Shown here piece by piece: positions 24,937 to 32,936 of a stretch of 32,936 nt of DNA. Origin of the DNA: Nitrospinaceae bacterium (GTDB taxonomy: Bacteria > Nitrospinota > Nitrospinia > Nitrospinales > VA-1); assembly GCA_029261695.1 (NCBI GenBank), contig JAJDAV010000200.1:1-32936 (forward strand), written 5' to 3'. The position numbers and the translations under genes are program-made. Numbering within the stretch: position 1 is the stretch's first letter; the number at the start of each line of letters is the position of its first letter. A model generated the notes under the pieces. That model had not been told where the DNA came from and did not search any database. It was given only the letters and a program-made list of their open reading frames with translations.

Positions 24937-26658
24937 TTACAGAGGGTCTACGATAACGTCATCAAAAGTAGTGGTGTTGGTGGACACAATTATTCCAATT
25001 TTCCCCTGTGTGTAGGATGCATCGGTCGCAGTAATATCCCAATCCACGGGTTCTGCATCACCATTTTTCCAAAATTTAGCGTTGAGCTCATCATCTTCAA
25101 CACTCGCCTTTAGAGTATAAAAAGCGTTATTGTCAAAGGTAACGGATTGACTGGTTAATACATTGTCTCCACTACTGTAGTCTACAATCTCTAAAACATA
25201 TTGGTGACTACTCTGACCTCCCGTACAGAGGGTACAATATATCCTTGCTTGATATTGCTGGGTGTAACTTTGATATCTTAATACAAGCCCCACATACTCA
25301 CCTGTCCCCAAGGAACCGTTACGCTTGATTTGTATTGATGTTTCATAATCTTGCCAAGAGGCGCATCCGTTTGATGATAGGCCCTTGCTATTAGAAGCGG
25401 ATTTATATTGTTGACTTGCCACATTCCAGTTCGCCCCGCCTTCTTCCGTCCAGCCATCGCTGTCGCCATCATCAAAGTCTTCTATAAAAATTCCATTTCC
25501 CGAATTAAATGAAACCGGAATGGCATTGAATACTGGATAACCTTCGCCATCAACATCAATCAAAGCGCTGGCAGAAACGGTTGCCGCAACGCTGGGGGAT
25601 TCCCAATCATAAGTCAGCGTAGTTGTAGCATTACCGTCCCCTACTGTTGCATTGGATGCAGGGCTGACGGTACCGTCACTGGTATTGAAATTAACCGTTA
25701 CACCAGATTGAACTCCTTCCCCATCTCCATCCACCACGCTCGCCGTAATTGTCGCCGAACTGTCAGGGCAACTGACTTCAGTAGGGCTGGCCACTAAAGA
25801 AATTTTTCCCCAAGGAGAAGTAACCAGGTTTCGTGGCGAGGAAACCACTGTATAAGTTTCCCGATGGTAACTATCGCTGTATGATGAGGTCCCGCCTGTG
25901 GTAGCAACACTGCCAGAATAATAAGTGCCACTGTTCACGAAATTTGCATTGGGATCTTCATCTTTTGAACGAGTGACGATATCCATTTCTACTTTTCGAA
26001 TATCATTCAACTCGTCGTCTGGAATGGTATAAGGCGGAACGGGAACACCGTCGCTATCTACAGTAACGCCACTTGGTAGAGGGTTGCCATCTTTATCCCA
26101 ATATCGCATGATCACGTTATCGATATTACGTGCCACTTTGCTCATCAAAACATCACTATCATCGTTGTTCGGAGTAATGCGAAAAAAATGAAAAGGCGGA
26201 TCCCCCAGCCCTAGAGAAATATCGTAGTCACGCGTTTCTGTGCTGGTTACTGTGCCATCCCCATCTTCATCAAAATATGGAGAAATGGTGAAGGTTTCAT
26301 TGTCAGTGACATCGGGGTTTGAAACCGCATAAGTCATGACCTCATCATTTTGGATCGCACCATCATTATCATCGTCAAAAACCATTGTTACGTAATGGTC
26401 GGATGCAGCGAGAAATCTTTTCCCGCGACTGACGTTATAACCCGCGTTTTGCACACTACGAGTAACAAATTCGGCAGCAGCTCTGCCGTTGGCCTGCATC
26501 TCCCCCAATTGACTCTGTCGTTGAAAGGTTTTGGTCTGCGATTGCATGACTCCCGCAACAAGGCCAAGAAGAATTAAAGAAATCGCGGTTCCCACCAAGA
26601 GCTCTGTCATGGTGAACCCGTTTTCATTCATTTTGATTTTTTTTAAAAACTTTTCCAT
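24937..26658 (-). CDS. chimeric PilW-like minor pilin with Ig-like and lectin-like domains
   Basis: The 573-residue prepilin has a 14-residue leader (ends NENG) and the mature start FTMTELLVGTAISLILLGLV with Glu5. A PilW domain (to about 230) carries two textbook EF-hand loops: DDDNDGAIQNDE (95-106) and DEDGDGTVTSTE (130-141). Residues about 285-385 form a bacterial Ig-like (invasin Big_1) domain (SLVASPTEVSCPDSSATITA, VTVNFNTSDGTV). Residues about 390-573 look like a LamG/concanavalin-like jelly roll (IEDFDDGDSDGWTEEGGANW, YVGLVLRYQS, GKIGIIVSTNTTTFDDV). Ordinary PilW proteins end before these parts. The architecture suggests a tip adhesin that binds glycans or surfaces. It lies 21 nt after the large PilX-like gene. 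Confidence 0.83.
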   Translation of the reverse strand: MEKFLKKIKMNENGFTMTELLVGTAISLILLGLVAGVMQSQTKTFQRQSQLGEMQANGRAAAEFVTRSVQNAGYNVSRGKRFLAASDHYVTMVFDDDNDGAIQNDEVMTYAVSNPDVTDNETFTISPYFDEDGDGTVTSTETRDYDISLGLGDPPFHFFRITPNNDDSDVLMSKVARNIDNVIMRYWDKDGNPLPSGVTVDSDGVPVPPYTIPDDELNDIRKVEMDIVTRSKDEDPNANFVNSGTYYSGSVATTGGTSSYSDSYHRETYTVVSSPRNLVTSPWGKISLVASPTEVSCPDSSATITASVVDGDGEGVQSGVTVNFNTSDGTVSPASNATVGDGNATTTLTYDWESPSVAATVSASALIDVDGEGYPVFNAIPVSFNSGNGIFIEDFDDGDSDGWTEEGGANWNVASQQYKSASNSKGLSSNGCASWQDYETSIQIKRNGSLGTGEYVGLVLRYQSYTQQYQARIYCTLCTGGQSSHQYVLEIVDYSSGDNVLTSQSVTFDNNAFYTLKASVEDDELNAKFWKNGDAEPVDWDITATDASYTQGKIGIIVSTNTTTFDDVIVDPL

Positions 26659-26679
26659 TTTAATACCTCGTCTAAGAAG

Positions 26680-28527
26680 CTATTCCAAAAAGCCCACTCG
26701 TTCCACACTGAATATGGACGGGATAAAAGGCGGCCAGAAACTTGGGTCTTGAAACCTCACATCCCAGCCCCAGTTTCTGGTTGGGCCTGAATAACAATTT
26801 CCACCCAAACACCAGAGACCATCGGCCTGCTCACTGTCCCAAAGATTAACAAATGATCCACGAAAATTTAAAGCAGCTCCCGTCCACCATTCATGAAGGC
26901 GAGGATAAGAATGCACCCCGCCGCTATAATTGGAACCATTTTCTGCGGTGGGATTATGACCGGCAAAAAGAGCTGCATAAACCGTAGTCTCTGATCCACG
27001 ATAGTTGTTATAAAGTTGACTTTGAGTGATGTTACAAGTCTTCGTATTGAATGCATTTGAAAGAACATTCATAGCATCTCCTACCAATGCTACGCCCCGA
27101 GTATTGATAGTATTGAAGTCTCCGTGAATATAAATCGGATTATCTGTAGCTAGAGTAGTTTCATCCGACAATTGTGGGCTTGAAGTACCATCGATAGAAA
27201 TCAACCGGATGGCTTGCAGATCATCGGCCTGATTGGCAAAAGAAGCGTCCGGTGAACGAGAGGTGTATATCAGCATTCCATCGCCTGCCAGCGCAAGACC
27301 CTGATCATCGAGATAGGCTTCATACCAAAGTCCTAAAGCATAAAGGTCAATGTCTGTAGTGTCCACATCCCGCTCGTCTTCTCGGCAATCCTCAAAAGCA
27401 TCGTTGACTTCGCGAATAACCGGCATCGGCAACCCCACTATTGGGTTGCCGGCAGAAGATTCGCCTGCCAAAATCAGATCAGTAACATCGGTATAAGCTG
27501 GTCGTGAAACATGAACTTCTATTTGGTTTGCACCCAATCCACCCGTCCCAATAATGGTCATACCATCAATGGTTTCTTTCCCCGGTGCTTTAGCTCGGTC
27601 TTCATAGAAACTATCGCGTTTGAATAAATCTTTAGAAGGTGTTGTGTAAGGCTCTTCATTGATCAACACGTAATTATTGAATCGAGACTCCTCACTGGCT
27701 TCATTTGCAGAAGTTATATTTGCACTCAGCGTTTCATATTCTGATGAAAGAAATGTAAGCCCGGTACCAGAAGTTTTTACGTTGACGGTACCCGCGTAAC
27801 TGGTGCCGCTATTTTTTGCATAAGTATAAATATTACCGACAGCCGTCATGGAATGCGGTGACATACTGTCGTCATCATCGTAATTCCGTAAATTGATATC
27901 ATTGCCACTGGAAGACCCTATATAAATATCAGCATTAGAATGAATGCGACCCCAACTGTTCATATCTGGACCTGGGAACAACTCAAGGTCAGCAGAGTTT
28001 CCACTTTGACCGTAAAAAACGAAGTATTGAACCAATGGTGTTTCCAATATCCGAACGGTTTCAGTTACCGATTCTTTTGAAGAATCTTTTAAGGATGTCG
28101 ATTCAGACTCAATGTCATAGGTATGAGCATAGTGATAAATAATGGTATTACCCACCACCGTCTGATAAAGAAAAGGTTCCAGTGGGTTTTCAATTTTATA
28201 TTTAACAGCATAGTTGCGGTAATTAGCTACATTGATATATCCACTACCATCTGCGCCTGCTTGATCTGCCGATTCGGTGTAGGGGATTAAATCTTCAAAT
28301 TCATTGATGATATCGTTCACCGCCAAGTCAAGACCGACCTCTGCAGAATAAAAAGCATTCTTACCTTTTTTATGCGCTTCAGAAGTTTCCAGATTTAAAG
28401 ATATCGACTGCATCGCAGCAAAGGCAACTGCCGCTGTCGCGGCCATTACAAACATATAAATTAACATGGTGCTACCCTGTTCCTGCCGGGCTTGCTTTAA
28501 AATAATTTTGTTAATTAAATTCTTCAT
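26680..28527 (-). CDS. large PilX-like (GspK-type) minor pilin, cluster 1
   Basis: The 615-residue protein starts with a basic leader ending in QG (position 18), then STMLIYMFVMAATAAVAFAAMQ and KNAFYSAEVGLDLAV, the PilX N-terminal pattern without Glu5. A long beta-rich extracellular portion follows (GRIHSNADIYIG, IYIHGDFNTINTRGVALVGDAM), ending in an aromatic cap (WGWDVRFQDPSFWPPFIPSIFSVERVGF). Similar very large PilX proteins are known in deltaproteobacterial-type genomes. It starts with an ATGA overlap with the PilV-like gene and is followed 21 nt later by the chimeric PilW. It probably shares the tip complex with it. Confidence 0.8.
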   Translation of the reverse strand: MKNLINKIILKQARQEQGSTMLIYMFVMAATAAVAFAAMQSISLNLETSEAHKKGKNAFYSAEVGLDLAVNDIINEFEDLIPYTESADQAGADGSGYINVANYRNYAVKYKIENPLEPFLYQTVVGNTIIYHYAHTYDIESESTSLKDSSKESVTETVRILETPLVQYFVFYGQSGNSADLELFPGPDMNSWGRIHSNADIYIGSSSGNDINLRNYDDDDSMSPHSMTAVGNIYTYAKNSGTSYAGTVNVKTSGTGLTFLSSEYETLSANITSANEASEESRFNNYVLINEEPYTTPSKDLFKRDSFYEDRAKAPGKETIDGMTIIGTGGLGANQIEVHVSRPAYTDVTDLILAGESSAGNPIVGLPMPVIREVNDAFEDCREDERDVDTTDIDLYALGLWYEAYLDDQGLALAGDGMLIYTSRSPDASFANQADDLQAIRLISIDGTSSPQLSDETTLATDNPIYIHGDFNTINTRGVALVGDAMNVLSNAFNTKTCNITQSQLYNNYRGSETTVYAALFAGHNPTAENGSNYSGGVHSYPRLHEWWTGAALNFRGSFVNLWDSEQADGLWCLGGNCYSGPTRNWGWDVRFQDPSFWPPFIPSIFSVERVGFLE

Positions 28528-29054
28528 TCTATGAATTGCCTCCTGTGTATTACCGATGCCATTTCCACATTTTTTGCCTGGCCCCGGCTATCGGTCCAAC
28601 TTGTTGTGACTAAAACTTCAAGCATATGTATGGATGTGGGGTCCTCAAATTTTTCGTCTCCACCCGAGGGGTAAACCTGCAATTGCCAGGTAATATTGAA
28701 ATCGCCGTCCTGCTCTGTTTTTGAGTAAGTCCAGTCATCATCTTGGGTCAATCCTTCATCCGTCAAATAGTCAGTGACAAGATAGTTGAACCCATAAACG
28801 CCACCCGTGGGTTCATTCGCGGAAAACCGTTTTACTTCTTCAATTTTATTTGTGGTCTTCATGGTGGCTTCTGTGACCAGCCTTGAATTATTCTGAAAAA
28901 AGATTACCGAATTCGCTGCCTTGATAAGACCAAATATCCCGACTGCCAGAATCGCCATGCTGATCACCACTTCTATAAGGGTAAACCCTTTCTGGTTTTG
29001 GCTCTTTTGAGATAAATTTTTTATCGTTCTGGATATTATATTTTTCATTTTCAT
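28524..29054 (-). CDS. PilV-like minor pilin, cluster 1
   Basis: From ATG 29054 (ATGA overlap with the FimT stop) the prepilin is 176 residues. It has a long basic leader (to QNQKG) and the mature start FTLIEVVISMAILAVGIFGL, with Glu5, then TNKIEEVKRFSANEP. ATG codons at 29060 and 29048 are also possible; an ATG-like start at 29090 would overlap FimT by 40 nt and is unlikely. The stop overlaps the start of the PilX-like gene by 4 nt. It belongs to the PilV/GspI group that bridges major and tip pilins. Confidence 0.85.
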   Translation of the reverse strand: MKMKNIISRTIKNLSQKSQNQKGFTLIEVVISMAILAVGIFGLIKAANSVIFFQNNSRLVTEATMKTTNKIEEVKRFSANEPTGGVYGFNYLVTDYLTDEGLTQDDDWTYSKTEQDGDFNITWQLQVYPSGGDEKFEDPTSIHMLEVLVTTSWTDSRGQAKNVEMASVIHRRQFIE

Positions 29055-29647
29055 TTCCATGGCGGTGTATCCGCTGCACTGTACTGCCAATAATCCACCC
29101 CGCCGGTAGCCTGTAAAACCGAAATCAAGCGAGCCCGATCATTTGTTTCACCAATATCATTTACGTGTAACAACAATACCGAACCGCTTGAGCTAGCCTG
29201 CCCTCGGGAATCGAATATCACCTGTGGGGTTCCGCCAAACGAAACTGCCGAGGTAACATTATTGCCATTGTCATCGGTAATTCCTGTGTTGTATGCGAAC
29301 TGAATGCTATTTTCCAGTGTCGCGGTTCTTGAATTTTCTCCAGCATCCACAGTACCATCGTCATTTGTATCTTCATGCATCACATAAGTATGTGCAGTGG
29401 TATCGAAAGTCACCCGGACATTGTTATTGCTTTTAACAGCAGTGGTTCGAGCCAGCATTAAATCAAAATAAACTTTCTGCGCCTGACCATTGATCTCATG
29501 CTTTTCTTTCCATTTGGAAAAATTTGGAATTGCTATCGCTGAAACTATTCCTATGATTGCCATGGTTACTACCATCTCGATTAAAGTAAAACCATCTTGA
29601 GAATCAGGGAAACTCTTAAACCTCTTAAACTTTCCTCTAGGTAACAT
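29051..29647 (-). CDS. FimT/FimU (GspH-type) minor pilin
   Basis: The 198-residue prepilin has a 19-residue leader ending in DG and the mature start FTLIEMVVTMAIIGIVSAIA, with Glu5. A GspH-like body follows (KVYFDLMLARTTAVKSNNNVRVTF). Residues 93-104 (DTNDDGTVDAGE) form a complete EF-hand loop, which is unusual for FimT. AGAGGA lies about 9 nt before the ATG. It is the first gene of minor-pilin cluster 1, and a sigma-54 element sits about 36-51 nt upstream. It is expected to start assembly together with PilV, PilW and PilX. Confidence 0.87.
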   Translation of the reverse strand: MLPRGKFKRFKSFPDSQDGFTLIEMVVTMAIIGIVSAIAIPNFSKWKEKHEINGQAQKVYFDLMLARTTAVKSNNNVRVTFDTTAHTYVMHEDTNDDGTVDAGENSRTATLENSIQFAYNTGITDDNGNNVTSAVSFGGTPQVIFDSRGQASSSGSVLLLHVNDIGETNDRARLISVLQATGGVDYWQYSAADTPPWK

Positions 29648-29682
29648 CTTAGTTTCCTCTGGTTATCCCCTATCCAGTTAAT

Positions 29683-29698
29683 AGCAAGATAGAGGCCA
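29683..29698 (-). promoter_or_regulatory. sigma-54 (-24/-12) promoter of minor-pilin cluster 1
   Basis: The minus strand reads TGGCCTC-TATC-TTGCT. The -24 TGGC and -12 TTGC blocks are perfect, with GG and GC 10 nt apart; the ACG after TGGC is not conserved. Predicted start near 29672 leaves a leader of about 25 nt that contains the AGAGGA ribosome-binding site of FimT. Confidence 0.75.
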
Positions 29699-29764
29699 AA
29701 ATTTTGAAGGCAATATCAGCGCAAAAAATATCGCTTTAAATTCAACAGCTTGTGGAGGCAGGAA
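29699..29764. other. intergenic segment upstream of the minor-pilin promoter
   Basis: No gene is seen between the terminator of the pilQ-aroB-DUF4124 unit and the sigma-54 element. This short AT-rich region is where an activator could bind. Confidence 0.4.
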
Positions 29765-29797
29765 AAAATTTTACCCCCGCAAACAGGGGATAAAAAA
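29765..29797 (-). terminator. rho-independent terminator of the pilQ-aroB-DUF4124 unit
   Basis: On the minus strand TTTTATCCCC and GGGGTAAAA pair with one bulge around TGTTTGCG, followed by TTTTTT. It lies about 160 nt after the DUF4124 stop and upstream of the FimT promoter, which cleanly separates the two units. Confidence 0.6.
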
Positions 29798-29956
29798 TAT
29801 GTTAAGTGTTGTTGTAGTTTTATCTTATTTTATACATTTTTTACGTTTTTCGCACATGTTTTCTTGGTAACACACTGAGAGAAAAACCATTTAATTATTT
29901 AGTGTATGGAACAAGCATCAATCAGGAAGGGGAGTTTTTTCACGGAAGAAAAGCTA

Positions 29957-30679
29957 TTATTTCTCTCCTGAATTTCCGGGATCTATTAGAGATTCTTCAA
30001 GTTGCGTGATAAATTTTTCTTCACTATCGGCCTGCGCTTTAAGACGATTGGCAATCTTGTTAATTCGTTGGCGTGTGTTTCTAAGCATTTGTGGCAATAC
30101 TTTTTTAAGCTTTTCATCTTCAGAAATCATTGTTTGCAAAAAATTTGTTATCTCTTTCAACAAAGGCAATTGCAAAGTAGATATTTGTTTCACTAAATCT
30201 TGTTTCTGTGGAATAGTGGCGATTACAGCATTTCTAAGTTTTCTCAACTTAGTCATCCTTGAAGTTCTATTCGACAAGGGGTATGCATAAATAGAATCAT
30301 ATCTAGGCATGTCTTCTTTAAAAAATGCAACTATTGCTTCAGCGGCACTTTTTTCAGCTTCCGTTATTTCATTGGATTTTTCTTCGGGTTTAGCTTCATC
30401 TTTATCACCCGTGACTTCTTTAGGAGTGGGGACTTCTTTTTCGTCTTTCTCTTTTTGAGATTCTGGAGTTTCCTTCTTAGGTATTACTTTCGGTAAGGGC
30501 CTGAATTTCATTTTATTCTTACGAAACTCTTCAGGCACTCTATTAGGATCATCCGTAAAATGAATTTTCCCGTTTTCGTCTCGCCACTTATAGACTGCAG
30601 CTTCTGTCGTATTATTAAAGGGAAATAGAAAAATCACTCCGACAAAAACTAGAATAATTTTAGGAATGGTTGGGCTCAT
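29957..30679 (-). CDS. secreted DUF4124 protein with helical C-terminal domain
   Basis: The 240-residue protein has a signal peptide (about 1-28, TTEAA-VYK), a DUF4124 module (VYKWRDENGKIHFTDDPNRVPEEFRK, 29-54), a Lys/Glu/Pro-rich linker (55-105) and a helical C-terminal domain (about 105-230) with many charged residues. It has no protease motif. It lies 17 nt after aroB and is the last gene before the terminator. Of the four DUF4124 proteins in the window it is closest to the pilQ unit. The function is unknown and should be periplasmic. Confidence 0.8.
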   Translation of the reverse strand: MSPTIPKIILVFVGVIFLFPFNNTTEAAVYKWRDENGKIHFTDDPNRVPEEFRKNKMKFRPLPKVIPKKETPESQKEKDEKEVPTPKEVTGDKDEAKPEEKSNEITEAEKSAAEAIVAFFKEDMPRYDSIYAYPLSNRTSRMTKLRKLRNAVIATIPQKQDLVKQISTLQLPLLKEITNFLQTMISEDEKLKKVLPQMLRNTRQRINKIANRLKAQADSEEKFITQLEESLIDPGNSGEK

Positions 30680-30696
30680 GATTGTGCTTGAGTGGT

Positions 30697-31779
30697 TTAA
30701 ACTTGGGTATGCAGCACTTTTAAAATATCTTCTTTCGGCATGTCGTCAGCTATTTCAACAACGCCAATTTCTTTTACCAAAATGAATTTAATTTTATTAT
30801 TCATTGTTTTTTTATCATGATAAAGAGAATCAATGATCGCTTCAGGGTCTAAGTCAGGCCTGTCAACAGGCAGACCGCATTTGCTTACCAGTTTGCTTAG
30901 CCGGATTGGAATATCTTCATTACATTTCCCTAGCTGCTGCGATAGTTTTGCAGCATGCACCATTCCTATTGCTACAGCTTCTCCGTGAACAAATCGAGAA
31001 TAACCTGTCAACGCTTCAAAGGCATGGCCCAAGGTGTGACCAAAGTTTAGTATCATTCGATAATGGCTTTCGCGTTCGTCTTTCTCTACCACTCTGGCCT
31101 TTATCGCACATGATGTTTTTATGATATGGGCAAGGCATTCATTATCCAGTTGCAAGATTTTTTCTGTATTCTTCTCAAGATACTCGAAAAGACTGGCATC
31201 AGAAATGACACCATATTTAATTACTTCAGCGAGCCCGGCTCGAAACTCATTTGGGGGAAGAGTCTGCAAAGTATCCAAATCTGCAACCACCAGGCGAGGC
31301 TGATAAAATGCGCCAATCATATTTTTGCCTTTGGGATGATTGACTGCCGTTTTCCCACCCACGCTACTGTCGACTTGAGACAATAAAGTCGTAGGCACTT
31401 GCACAAACGGAATACCTCGTTGATAGGTTGCTGCAACAAACCCTACTAAATCACCTATGACACCGCCTCCCAATGCAACCAATACGGACTTCCTGTCGCA
31501 TTGCAAATCCAAAAGTCGATCAAATATTTTTTCTGCCTGCTGTAGTGTTTTTGAGGTTTCGCCCTCTGGAACCTCAATGACATCCGCAGTCCAACCCTGA
31601 TCTTTTAATCCGGATAGAACCTTTTCGCCATAAAGCTTAAAAAGGGAAGGGTGGGTGATTAAAACAATTCGACTGGGTTGAAGAACCTGGGAGAGCAACT
31701 TGCCTACTTTTCCTAGAAGCCCTGAGCCGAGGAGGATGTTGTAGCTTCTTTCGCCCAGATCAATATTTAAACTTTGCAT
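30697..31779 (-). CDS. aroB: 3-dehydroquinate synthase
   Basis: The 360-residue protein has the AroB signature: NAD-binding GGGVIGDLVGFVAATYQRG (104-122), PTTLLSQVDSSVGGKT (129-144), and the zinc ligands E185 (AEVIKYG), H248 (NFGHTLGHAFE) and H265 (FVHGEAVAIGM). It turns DAHP into 3-dehydroquinate, the second step of the shikimate pathway, in the cytoplasm. Length is normal. It lies 53 nt after pilQ, a neighbourhood kept in many bacteria (pilQ-aroK-aroB); no aroK is between them here. Confidence 0.96.
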   Translation of the reverse strand: MQSLNIDLGERSYNILLGSGLLGKVGKLLSQVLQPSRIVLITHPSLFKLYGEKVLSGLKDQGWTADVIEVPEGETSKTLQQAEKIFDRLLDLQCDRKSVLVALGGGVIGDLVGFVAATYQRGIPFVQVPTTLLSQVDSSVGGKTAVNHPKGKNMIGAFYQPRLVVADLDTLQTLPPNEFRAGLAEVIKYGVISDASLFEYLEKNTEKILQLDNECLAHIIKTSCAIKARVVEKDERESHYRMILNFGHTLGHAFEALTGYSRFVHGEAVAIGMVHAAKLSQQLGKCNEDIPIRLSKLVSKCGLPVDRPDLDPEAIIDSLYHDKKTMNNKIKFILVKEIGVVEIADDMPKEDILKVLHTQV

Positions 31780-31832
31780 GAAAGGGAAATCATTTTCTAT
31801 TAGGTAATATTGTTTTTGAGTTCTATTAACTC

Positions 31833-32936
31833 TTAATTATATCCATTATCAACAATAGTCGGTGTAACAAAAATAAGAAGTTCCGAGATCGTCTCGGTCT
31901 CATTAAAACTTCTAAACAAAACTCCAAGGAAAGGTATTTTTGAGAAAAATGGAACTGCTTTTTTATTTTCCACTACGCTACTCTCGAAAATACCCCCGAG
32001 CACCGTGGTATCGCCATTTCCCACCAAAACTTCAGTGTGCGTTTCTTTCGTGGTGATAGTAGGAATTCCCGCAATGGTAAAAGTCGTAAAGTCAGCGGCG
32101 TTTTTATTTGCATCAATGGTCATATAAATTTTATCATCAAACGTCACATGCGGAATAACTGTCAGACTTAGTTCCGCATCAACAAACTCTGTTGTGGTTC
32201 CGTCTGTAGAAACGGTTTGGTAAGGAATTTGCCGACCACTTTTTATTCTAGCTTCTTTATTGTCGGCAGTAGTCACCTTCGGGCTAGAAATTATTCGGCC
32301 CTTACCAATAGTTTCAAGTGCTTCGAGTTGGAGACTAAGGTCCAAGTTATTGATTATATTACCTACCGCTAGTCCAAACCCTGCTACATTTCCTGCACCC
32401 AGCGCGGTAGCTTGGCTTAAATCAACTAAAAAATTTGAAGGAGTAGCGGCTGTCCCAGTAACGAGAGCTCCATCACTTATTGCGGACGATACTCCCGCTG
32501 TTGCAGCAGAGGCAGCACCAGTTAAATTGGCCGCCTGATCTGCGTTTCGACTAATCCTACCAGAAAAGCCCCACTGTACGCCCAAGGCTTCGGTGAAAGA
32601 TTTGTCAATCTCGACAATTTTGGCTTCAATTAAAACCTGCGCTGTAGCCACATCAAGAACGCGGATGGTCTCCAACATATCGTCGACATGCTTCCGAAGG
32701 TCATTCAAAATAATGGTATTGGTTCGTGCATCTACAGTAATACGAGCATCGACTCGCGTGCTTTTTAATGCATTCAGACTAGCCGATAAATCTGTGATGT
32801 CTGCATTGTTTACCCTTACCACTTCGGTAACCAAGTCTTGAGCGTTTCTTTGCGTCGCAAGGTCTGTAGCAATTCGAGCTTTTTTAGCGGTACGCCCCGC
32901 CTCTTCTGCAGCTAAAGTCGCCTGAGTTGCCACCCG
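31833..32936 (-). CDS. pilQ: type IV pilus secretin PilQ, C-terminal part (runs off the window)
   Basis: At least 367 C-terminal residues are present and the frame is open to the window edge; the GTG at 32933 is internal, not a start. The part seen covers a secretin N-domain (ARITVDARTNTIILNDLRKHVDDM), then VLIEAKIVEIDKSFTEALGVQWG, a long Ala/Gly/Thr-rich loop, and the secretin core (RIISSPKVTTADNKEARIKSGRQIPYQ, VLVGNGDTTVLGGIFE, VPFFSKIPFLGVLFR, SELLIFVTPTIV). PilQ forms the outer-membrane gate for the pilus. An Ala/Lys/Arg-rich stretch before the N-domain looks like an insertion. It is followed by aroB. Confidence 0.95.
   Translation of the reverse strand, partial: RVATQATLAAEEAGRTAKKARIATDLATQRNAQDLVTEVVRVNNADITDLSASLNALKSTRVDARITVDARTNTIILNDLRKHVDDMLETIRVLDVATAQVLIEAKIVEIDKSFTEALGVQWGFSGRISRNADQAANLTGAASAATAGVSSAISDGALVTGTAATPSNFLVDLSQATALGAGNVAGFGLAVGNIINNLDLSLQLEALETIGKGRIISSPKVTTADNKEARIKSGRQIPYQTVSTDGTTTEFVDAELSLTVIPHVTFDDKIYMTIDANKNAADFTTFTIAGIPTITTKETHTEVLVGNGDTTVLGGIFESSVVENKKAVPFFSKIPFLGVLFRSFNETETISELLIFVTPTIVDNGYN

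Noticed and set aside
32931-32936. GTG at 32933 as the start of pilQ
   Set aside because: The secretin N-domains must lie upstream and the frame stays open to the window edge, so the gene is truncated here.
1-32936. CRISPR arrays, tRNA or rRNA genes, insertion sequences, prophage
   Set aside because: No regularly spaced direct repeats, tRNA or rRNA-like segments, transposase or phage structural genes were seen.

Overview
This 33 kb window is bacterial chromosome from a Gram-negative organism with type IV pili: it has a PilQ secretin, many prepilins, FtsK and AroB. The gene mix suggests a Nitrospinota or deltaproteobacterial-type lineage: a Geobacter-like PilA N-terminus, several DUF4124 proteins, GspK-like PilX proteins and a DUF2723 glycosyltransferase. 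That placement is an inference from the sequence, not a database match. All genes lie on the minus strand except the block at 15906-18592.

Layout in minus-strand transcription order. (1) 32936-29957: 3' part of pilQ, aroB and a DUF4124 protein, closed by a terminator near 29765-29797. (2) 29647-21663: two runs of minor pilins with a DUF4124 gene between them. The first run is FimT, PilV, a large PilX-like protein and a chimeric PilW. The second is PilV, PilW and PilX-like. The first run is preceded by a sigma-54 -24/-12 element at 29683-29698. (3) 21550-18641: a metallo-beta-lactamase-fold hydrolase that seems to start at ATT, an ADP-ribosylglycohydrolase-fold protein lacking its metal motifs, and a secreted BamE-like repeat protein. 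(4) 15906-18592, plus strand: nadD, rsfS, a DksA/TraR protein and a LapA-TPR fusion. (5) 15589-8698: pilA with a near-consensus sigma-54 promoter and a strong terminator, then a DUF2723 membrane protein interrupted at a T9 run, a GT2 glycosyltransferase, a YfhO-like protein and a BtuF-like protein. (6) 8357-1: nadB (possibly leaderless), ftsK, two DUF4124/retropepsin-like protease paralogues, an SGNH-like hydrolase, a PlsC-like acyltransferase, a gamma-carbonic-anhydrase-like protein and the 5' part of mtnP.

The linking theme is the pilus. PilA and the first minor-pilin run each have a sigma-54 promoter, which points to a shared RpoN (PilS/PilR-type) regulon. The genes directly behind pilA make up a plausible lipid-linked sugar/GT-C glycosylation module. 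Four minor pilins carry EF-hand-like calcium loops, and one PilW has gained an Ig-like and a lectin-like domain. No pilY1 is present. The best candidate for something undescribed is the coupled pilA/glycosyltransferase locus: a terminator followed by a homopolymer frameshift sits between pilin and glycosylation genes. The calcium-loop minor-pilin set is the second candidate.
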